A stretch of DNA of 64,000 bases from Sphingopyxis sp. QXT-31 (GTDB lineage Bacteria; Pseudomonadota; Alphaproteobacteria; Sphingomonadales; Sphingomonadaceae), in the NCBI RefSeq assembly GCF_001984035.1, contig NZ_CP019449.1, forward strand, positions 2,232,001 to 2,296,000. Direction: 5' to 3'. Below, piece by piece: positions 57,563 through 64,000 of this stretch. Under the pieces are notes generated by a model, which saw nothing but the letters and a program-made list of their open reading frames with translations, had not been told where the DNA came from and did not search any database. The position numbers and the translations under genes are program-made. Every line of letters starts with the position of its first letter. Position 1 is the first letter of the stretch.

Positions 57563-58113
57563 TTCGCGCCCGCGGCGGGTACGTCCTTGCCATTGGCCTC
57601 GGCCTCTCGCGCCGCGGCGCGGCGCTCGGCGATCACCTTGCTCATCGCCGAACTCGTCGCATTGAGCGCCGGATAGGTGCGGCTGGCGGTCATCCACGCA
57701 GGGCGCTGTGCATTGCCGTATCCGATGTCGTAGAGGAGGGTGATCAGCATGAAGCCGATCGTCGCGATCAGCAACCCCTTGATCGCGCCGAAACCCGCGC
57801 CGAGCCCGCGGTCGAAACCGCCGACGATCGACGCGCGGCTGCGCTGTCCCATCGCGCGCGATCCCCATTTGGCGAGCGCAAACACGCCGCCGAACAGGAT
57901 CACGAAGGCAAGCACGGCAGCACCGCCTTCGGTGCCGACCCAGCCCGCGACCAGCCCGGTCACCGTGCCGTGGAGCAGCCGCACCGCGAGGATCGCGAGC
58001 ACCCACGCAAGAAGCGTCGTCACCTCCTGCACCAGCCCGCGCGAAAAGCCGAGCACCGCGGAGCCGCCAACCAGCAGCAGCACGAGCACATCCAAAGCCG
58101 TCAAACTTCCCAT
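57559..58113 (-). CDS. cvpA: CvpA family membrane protein
   Basis: 184-residue inner-membrane protein with four hydrophobic segments, starting MGSLTALDVLVLLLVGGSAVLGFSRG, which is typical of CvpA/colicin V production proteins. The C-terminal tail is soluble and charged. It is often near purF; here it follows radA by 10 bases and precedes the NifU-like gene with an ATGA overlap. Confidence 0.86.
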   Translation of the reverse strand: MGSLTALDVLVLLLVGGSAVLGFSRGLVQEVTTLLAWVLAILAVRLLHGTVTGLVAGWVGTEGGAAVLAFVILFGGVFALAKWGSRAMGQRSRASIVGGFDRGLGAGFGAIKGLLIATIGFMLITLLYDIGYGNAQRPAWMTASRTYPALNATSSAMSKVIAERRAAAREAEANGKDVPAAGAK

Positions 58114-58123
58114 GTGCCGGTCG

Positions 58124-59485
<1,362 letters not shown>

Positions 59486-59534
59486 GCCGTTCGCTTAATC
59501 GGAACAAATGCGGAACGCTAGAGTTTTCAGGAGA

Positions 59535-60224
59535 ATGACGATAACCGCCCCCATCACCGATCGCCGGACGTTGCTGTCGGGACTCGCACTCGCGCCCATC
59601 CTCGCCTTGCCCGGCTGCGCCAGCCTGCCGGGTTTCAGCCTAACCGAGGCGATCCGCGAATTGCTCACCCTCTCGTCGCAGCGTGCCTTCGCTTTGCTCC
59701 TCAAACCGAACGGTTTCTACGACAGCCAGGTCGCACGCATCGACCTGCCGCCGCAGCTCGGCGGCAGCGGAGCTTCGTCGATCGTCGCGCGCGTGCTGCT
59801 GACAGGCGCCTTCAAGACGCGGCTAACGAAGCAGGTCAACAGCGCCGCGCGCGAAGGCGCCGAGCGCGCCGCGCCGCTCGTCGCCGACGCGATCCGCAGC
59901 ATTAGCATCGCCGACGCCGCGGCGATCGTGCGCGGCGGCCCGACCGCGGCGACCGACCTGCTCGAACGCGCGATGGGCCGCAGCCTCGTCGGCGCGATGT
60001 TCCCGGGCATCGACCAGGGGCTGCGCCTCGCGGACAATGCCGTCGTCACCGAAGCGCTGCGCGCCGCGACCGGCATCGATTTTCGCGGGCTGGTGCAGGA
60101 CGTCAGCGACCGCACGCATGACAGCATCTACCGGGCGATCGCCCAGGAAGAAGCCGCGATCCGCGCCAACCCGCGCGAAACCGGCAGCCCTCTGCTCACC
60201 GCCGTCTTTGGCCTCGCGCGCTAG
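59535..60224 (+). CDS. DUF4197 family lipoprotein
   Basis: 229-residue protein of unknown function. An N-terminal signal with lipobox-like LALPGC (about 18-23) is followed by the DUF4197 helical domain (ALLLKPNGFYDS ... AREGAERAAPLVADAIRSISIADAAAIVRGGPTAATD). Start 59535 is uncertain. An ATG at 59508 is in frame, and an AGGAGA lies almost at the codon. It diverges from radA and probably is monocistronic. Confidence 0.8.
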   Translation: MTITAPITDRRTLLSGLALAPILALPGCASLPGFSLTEAIRELLTLSSQRAFALLLKPNGFYDSQVARIDLPPQLGGSGASSIVARVLLTGAFKTRLTKQVNSAAREGAERAAPLVADAIRSISIADAAAIVRGGPTAATDLLERAMGRSLVGAMFPGIDQGLRLADNAVVTEALRAATGIDFRGLVQDVSDRTHDSIYRAIAQEEAAIRANPRETGSPLLTAVFGLAR

Positions 60225-60272
60225 GCCGCTATAGGCACCCTCACGAATCGACCTCCCAACAGGAAGCCCGCC

Positions 60273-60923
60273 ATGAAATTCTTCGCCGACACTGCCGAAA
60301 TCGCCGACATCCAGGAACTCGCCGCGACCGGCTTGCTCGACGGGGTGACCACCAACCCGTCGCTGATCGCCAAGTCGGGCCGCGATTTCAAGGAAGTGAC
60401 GCGCGAAATCTGCGCGCTGACCACCGGCCCCGTTTCGGCGGAGGTCGTCGCGCTCGATCACGCGACGATGATGAAAGAGGCCGAAGTCCTGCGCAAGATC
60501 GCACCCAATGTCTGCATCAAGGTGCCGCTGACGATCGACGGACTTAAAACGTGCAAGGCGCTGACCAGCGACGGTACCATGGTCAATGTCACGCTCTGCT
60601 TCTCGGCGGCGCAGGCGCTGCTCGCGGCGAAGGCCGGCGCGACCTTCGTCTCGCCTTTTGTGGGCCGCCACGACGACAATGGCTTCGATGGCATGCAGCT
60701 CATCTCCGACATCCGCCTGATCTACGACAATTATGGTTATGAGACCGAAATCCTCGTCGCCAGCGTGCGCCACGGCATCCACGTCCTCGAAGCCGCCAAG
60801 ATCGGCGCCGACGTGATGACCGCGCCGCCGTCGGTGATCAAGGGGCTGTTCAAGCATATCCTGACCGAGAAAGGCATCGAGGGCTTCCTCGCCGACTGGG
60901 CGAAGACCGGCCAGTCGATCTGA
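60273..60923 (+). CDS. tal: Transaldolase / fructose-6-phosphate aldolase family
   Basis: 216 residues, the short transaldolase type. The Schiff-base Lys is in [12 protein letters not shown], with [14 protein letters not shown] and [13 protein letters not shown] as expected. Transfers dihydroxyacetone units in the pentose phosphate pathway; the small subfamily also contains fructose-6-phosphate aldolase, so both names are given. ATG start with CAACAGGAAG before it. Repeat copy 2 starts 9 bases after the stop. Confidence 0.93.
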   Translation: MKFFADTAEIADIQELAATGLLDGVTTNPSLIAKSGRDFKEVTREICALTTGPVSAEVVALDHATMMKEAEVLRKIAPNVCIKVPLTIDGLKTCKALTSDGTMVNVTLCFSAAQALLAAKAGATFVSPFVGRHDDNGFDGMQLISDIRLIYDNYGYETEILVASVRHGIHVLEAAKIGADVMTAPPSVIKGLFKHILTEKGIEGFLADWAKTGQSI

Positions 60924-60931
60924 TTCCAATG

Positions 60932-61060
60932 ATCCTCCCTGTCGTGAAGCGATGGGGAGGTGGCAGCGCGAAGCGCTGACGGAGGGGCTATGACGCGGCC
61001 CCTCCACCATCCGCTTCGCGGACGGTCCCCCTCCCCACCGCTTCGCGACAGGGAGGATTA
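60932..61060. repeat. Dispersed G+C-rich repeat, copy 2
   Basis: Same layout as copy 1: GATCCTCCCT at one end, the core GGTGGCAGCGCGAAGCGCTG (60959-60978), a CCGCTTCGCGG hairpin, and GGGAGGATTA at the other end. It lies between the transaldolase and crotonase genes in the same orientation as copy 1. Confidence 0.85.
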
Positions 61061-61062
61061 CA

Positions 61063-61080
61063 GTTGACGTAAACGTCAAC
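61063..61080. promoter_or_regulatory. LiuR-type palindromic operator
   Basis: GTTGACGT-AA-ACGTCAAC is a perfect 8-bp inverted repeat with a two-base centre, 38 bases before the crotonase ATG. Its TTGACGT..ACGTCAA form is close to the consensus I recall for LiuR (MerR family) controlling branched-chain amino acid and fatty acid degradation. Confidence 0.6.
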
Positions 61081-61118
61081 CTGCGCCGATACTCTCCCGC
61101 GACAAAGGGAGAGATCCG

Positions 61119-61922
61119 ATGACCGACACCGCCGCCCCCGCCGTCCTCAGCGAACGCCGGGGCCATATATTGATCATGACGATCAACCGGCCCGAGGCGC
61201 GCAACGCGGTCAACGCCGCGGTGCATGTCGGCATCGGCACCGCGCTCGAGGAAGCCGAGAACGACCCCGAAATCCGCGTCGTGGTGATCACCGGCGCGGG
61301 CGAGAAGAGCTTCTGCGCGGGGGCCGACCTCGTCGCGCTCTCGCGCGGCGAACATCTCGCGCCGAAGGATCCGGCGCAGCAGGCATGGGGCTTCGCGGGC
61401 ATGGTGTCGCATCCGATCTCGAAGCCGATTATCGCCGCGGTCAACGGCTTCGCCTTCGGCGGCGGCTGCGAGATCGCGCTGATGAGCGACATCATCGTCG
61501 CCGCCGAGCACGCGCAATTCGGCCTGCCCGAGGTCAAGGTCGGGCTGTTCGCCGCGGCGGGTGGCGCCTTCCGTCTCGCGCAGCAGCTGCCGCGCAAGCT
61601 GGCGATGGAATATATGCTGACCGGCGACCCCATCCCCGCCGCGCGCGCCGCCGAATATGGGCTGGTCAATCACGTCGTCTCGCTCGCCGACCTGCTCCCC
61701 ACCGCGCTCGCGCTCGCCGAGAAGATCGCGGGCAACGCACCGCTGTCGGTGCAGGTGTCGAAGCGCGTCGCGCTCGGCATCCAGGACGGCCGCATCGCCT
61801 CCGATGCCGCCTATTGGGAGCACAACACGATCGAGCGGAGCGCGCTGATGCGCAGCGAAGACGCCCGCGAAGGCCCGCTCGCCTTTGCCCAGAAGCGCAA
61901 GCCCGAATGGAAGGCGCGCTGA
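61119..61922 (+). CDS. Enoyl-CoA hydratase (crotonase family)
   Basis: 267-residue crotonase. Substrate-binding backbone motifs FCAGADL and FAFGGGCEIAL, with both active-site Glu in GGGCEIAL and LPEVKVGL. Hydrates enoyl-CoA in beta-oxidation or in amino acid breakdown. A start at 61119 with GGAGAGATCCG upstream. It carries the LiuR-like operator and is 119 bases before a thiolase-like gene, together suggesting a degradative acyl-CoA unit. Confidence 0.92.
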   Translation: MTDTAAPAVLSERRGHILIMTINRPEARNAVNAAVHVGIGTALEEAENDPEIRVVVITGAGEKSFCAGADLVALSRGEHLAPKDPAQQAWGFAGMVSHPISKPIIAAVNGFAFGGGCEIALMSDIIVAAEHAQFGLPEVKVGLFAAAGGAFRLAQQLPRKLAMEYMLTGDPIPAARAAEYGLVNHVVSLADLLPTALALAEKIAGNAPLSVQVSKRVALGIQDGRIASDAAYWEHNTIERSALMRSEDAREGPLAFAQKRKPEWKAR

Positions 61923-61948
61923 GATGATGACCGCCGGCGCCCTCCAAT

Positions 61949-62033
61949 GTCCGTTCGCATCGAGCGAAGTCGAGATGCCCATCGGCTCGGCGCTTGACTT
62001 CGGGTCGTCTCGACTTCGCTCGACACGAACGGA
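61949..62033. repeat. Large inverted repeat upstream of thiolase-like gene
   Basis: Arms TGTCCGTTCGCATCGAGCGA (61949-61968) and TCGCTCGACACGAACGGA-type (62016-62033) continue into GAAGTCGAGA and TCTCGACTTCGC. Arms of about 26 bases, a few mismatches, enclose about 31 bases. The right arm ends in the GGAGAA that serves as ribosome site of the next gene. Confidence 0.75.
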
Positions 62034-62041
62034 GAATCTGG

Positions 62042-63541
62042 ATGACTGATCCCGAGCACATTCCCGTCATCATCGGCGTCGGCCAGGTCAACGACCGGCC
62101 CGAGGACCCTGATCAGGGGCTCGATTCTCTCGGCCTGATGGTCGCGGCGCTGAACGTTGCGGCCGAAGATGCCGGCGTCTCGCTGACGGAGCTCGACAGC
62201 CTCGCGATCGTCGACCAGATCAGCTTCCACAGCCTCGGCAAACTGCCCGAACCGCTCGCCGCCGCGATCGGCGCCAGCCCCAAGATCAACTACCAGTCCG
62301 ACGCCCCGCACGGCGACACCCCGATCCGCCTGCTCAACGAAGCCGCGAACCGCATCGGCGCGGGCGAGGTGAAGCTCGCCGCAATCGTGGGCGCCGAGGC
62401 GCTGCGCACCGCCGCCGGCCGCGCCGCGAAGGCCGCGAAGGGCGAGGACAAAAGCTATAACGCGGTGCGCCAGGTCGCGACGCGCCGCGAGCCCAATTAT
62501 GCGCAGGTCCACGGCCTGTCGGCGCCGGTCGACGTCTACCCGCTCTACGAAAACGCCACCCGCGCCGCCTGGGGCCAGAGCCTCGCCGAAGCACAGGACG
62601 AGAGCGCGCAAATATGGTCGCGCTTCTCCGAAGTCGCCGCCGCCAACGACGGCGCGTGGATCCGCAAGCCCGCATCCCCCGCCGACATCCTCCGCGTCGA
62701 TGAACGCAACCGCCCGATCGCCTTCCCCTATTCGAAGCTGATGGTTGCCAACTCTTCGGTGAACCAGGGCGCCGGTTTCATCGTCACCAGCCTCGCCGAA
62801 GCGCGCCGCCGCGGCATCGCCGACGAGCGCCTGATCTACGTCGGCATGGGCGCCGCCGCGAAGGAGCCCGCGAGCATCCTCCACCGCGACCGCTACGACG
62901 GCAGCGTCAGCATGGAGACGAGCATTACCCGCACGCTCGACCTCAACGCCATGACCGTCGACGACTTCGACTGCGTCGAACTCTACAGCTGCTTTCCCTG
63001 CGTGCCCAAGATGGCGCGGCGCATCCTCGGCTGGCCGTGGGATCGCCCCGCGACGGTGTTCGGCGGCCTGACCTTCGGCGGCGGCCCGATCGCCAATTAT
63101 ATGAGCCACGCGGTGGTCTCGATGGTCGAGAAGCTCCGCACCGAGGGCCGCACCGGCTTCCTCTTCGCCAACGGCGGCTTCGCGACCGACAATCATTGCA
63201 TCGTCCTGAGCAACGCGCCGATCGCTGCCGCGCGTTTCCCGCAAGACTTCGACTATCAGGCCGAAGCCGAGGAAAAGCGCGGACCCGTCCCCGAGCTGGT
63301 CAAGGATTACGCCGGCCCCGCAACGATCGAAAGCTACACCATCTTCTACGGCCGCGACGGCGCGCCCAAGGCCGGCGTCGTCGTCGCCCGCACGCCGGGT
63401 AACCAGCGCACGCTGGCGCATGTGGATGTCGGCGACGCCGCGATGCTGACGTTCCTGACCGACGGGGCGGCCGAGCCGGTCGGCACGGCGGGCGCGGTGG
63501 TGGCGCTCGGCGAAGATCGTTTCGGCTGGCGGGCGGCCTAA
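62042..63541 (+). CDS. Thiolase-like protein type 1 (TLP1-type), probably non-canonical
   Basis: 499 residues. The N-terminal two thirds are thiolase-like (VIIGVGQVNDRPEDP, NAMTVDDFDCVELYSCFPC, GGLTFGGGPIANYMSHAV). The nucleophile-Cys region near residue 90 reads SDAPHGDTP and has no Cys. An extra domain of about 75 residues at the C-terminus (AGPATIESYTIFYGRDG onward) matches the added C-terminal domain of TLP1 proteins. It may bind acyl-CoA without Claisen chemistry. GGAGAA lies seven bases before the ATG, inside the inverted repeat. Confidence 0.82.
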   Translation: MTDPEHIPVIIGVGQVNDRPEDPDQGLDSLGLMVAALNVAAEDAGVSLTELDSLAIVDQISFHSLGKLPEPLAAAIGASPKINYQSDAPHGDTPIRLLNEAANRIGAGEVKLAAIVGAEALRTAAGRAAKAAKGEDKSYNAVRQVATRREPNYAQVHGLSAPVDVYPLYENATRAAWGQSLAEAQDESAQIWSRFSEVAAANDGAWIRKPASPADILRVDERNRPIAFPYSKLMVANSSVNQGAGFIVTSLAEARRRGIADERLIYVGMGAAAKEPASILHRDRYDGSVSMETSITRTLDLNAMTVDDFDCVELYSCFPCVPKMARRILGWPWDRPATVFGGLTFGGGPIANYMSHAVVSMVEKLRTEGRTGFLFANGGFATDNHCIVLSNAPIAAARFPQDFDYQAEAEEKRGPVPELVKDYAGPATIESYTIFYGRDGAPKAGVVVARTPGNQRTLAHVDVGDAAMLTFLTDGAAEPVGTAGAVVALGEDRFGWRAA

Positions 63542-63677
63542 TCCTCCCCGCTTGCGGGGAGGGGGACCGTCCCAAGGATGGTGGAGGGGGCGGTCGGCCT
63601 AGAGCAGCGTAGCCCGAGGACGCCAACCCCCTCCGTCAGCGCTTTGCGCTGCCACCTCCCCACTAGTGGGGAGGACC
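63541..63677. repeat. Dispersed G+C-rich repeat, copy 3 (opposite orientation)
   Basis: Starts at the stop of the thiolase-like gene with CCTCCCCGCTTGCGGGGAGG (a near-perfect hairpin). It contains the reverse complement of the core (CCTCCGTCAGCGCTTTGCGC, 63630-63649), and ends GTGGGGAGGACC next to the ALDH stop. It fills the whole gap between two convergent genes. Confidence 0.85.
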
Positions 63678-64000
63678 CTAAATCTCGAAACTCACCCCCT
63701 GCGCCAGCGGCAGCGCGTCCGAATAATTCACGGTGTTCGTTGCGCGCCGCATATATTGGCGCCAGCTGTCCGAGCCGCTCTCGCGCCCGCCGCCGGTCTC
63801 CTTCTCGCCGCCGAAGGCACCGCCGATCTCCGCCCCGCTGGTGCCGAGATTGACGTTGGCGATCCCGCAGTCGCTGGCCGCCAGAAACCGCTCCGCCTCG
63901 CGCATATCGTTGGTGAAGATCGCCGACGACAGGCCGGCCGCGACCGCATTATGCTGTTCGATCACCGCGTCGAGATCGTCGTAGCGCATGACATAGAGGA
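63678..64000 (-). CDS. ALDH7-type aldehyde dehydrogenase (C-terminal part; 5' end outside window)
   Basis: C-terminal 107 residues of an aldehyde dehydrogenase running off the right edge. [58 protein letters not shown] is typical of the antiquitin branch (L-aminoadipate-6-semialdehyde dehydrogenase, lysine breakdown). TAG at 63678-63680 just beyond the repeat. Substrate preference cannot be fixed from this fragment. Confidence 0.85.
   Translation of the reverse strand, partial: LYVMRYDDLDAVIEQHNAVAAGLSSAIFTNDMREAERFLAASDCGIANVNLGTSGAEIGGAFGGEKETGGGRESGSDSWRQYMRRATNTVNYSDALPLAQGVSFEI

Noticed and set aside
59823..61982. 719-codon minus-strand frame spanning three plus-strand genes and a repeat
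   Set aside because: Runs across recognised genes DUF4197, tal and crotonase plus an intergenic repeat; cannot be a real protein.

Overview
The window is high-GC DNA from an alphaproteobacterium, most likely a sphingomonad (Sphingopyxis or Sphingomonas-like). The support is the Weimberg xylose genes, a large TonB-dependent receptor, flavin-dependent halogenase homologues beside glycosidases, and the gene order shikimate kinase/dehydroquinate synthase next to xerD and accA. Genus is an inference; there is no rRNA or marker set to settle it.

Region 1 (1-27.4 kb) is a xylan and xylose utilisation locus. Secreted or lipid-anchored hydrolases (GH10, two GH3, GH67, GH43, GH5, and an SGNH acetylesterase) would take acetylated glucuronoxylan down to xylose and methylglucuronate. 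The complete oxidative Weimberg pathway (xylB dehydrogenase, xylC lactonase, xylD dehydratase, xylX dehydratase, xylA semialdehyde dehydrogenase) would carry xylose to 2-oxoglutarate. A LacI-family regulator sits in the middle. A 14-16 bp palindrome with core GGTAGCGCTACC, or one base off, lies in three intergenic promoter regions and could control five transcription units. Inside two of those units, joined to glycosidase or epimerase genes by 4-base stop/start overlaps, are two intact flavin-dependent halogenase homologues, one apparently inactive halogenase paralogue and a cupin_8/JmjC-like protein. Their role in a xylan locus is the main open question of the window.

Region 2 (27.4-42 kb) begins with a 640-base gap next to tRNA-Arg(CCT). 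It continues with housekeeping genes: DUF1178, glutaredoxin, comF, a methyltransferase, mutT, two Flp pilins, an M48 protease, accA, xerD, a 602-aa orphan, aroK-aroB and a thiolase.

Region 3 (40.4-52 kb) looks like a D-amino-acid and muropeptide salvage island. It holds an N-acyl-D-amino-acid deacylase, a divergent LysR regulator, dgcN-dgcA (D-glutamate to N-acetyl-L-glutamate), an AmpG-type muropeptide importer, a serine hydrolase, a PBP4-type carboxypeptidase and a penicillin-acylase-family Ntn hydrolase, followed by a 999-aa TonB-dependent receptor.

Region 4 (55-64 kb) has a K+/H+ antiporter, an IscU/NifU-like protein, cvpA, radA, DUF4197, a transaldolase, a crotonase, a thiolase-like protein without a visible nucleophilic cysteine, and the 3' end of an ALDH7-type dehydrogenase. 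Three copies of a G+C-rich dispersed repeat (about 45.3, 61.0 and 63.6 kb) and one large inverted repeat (62.0 kb) fill intergenic gaps. There is no CRISPR array, rRNA, transposase or phage module in the window.
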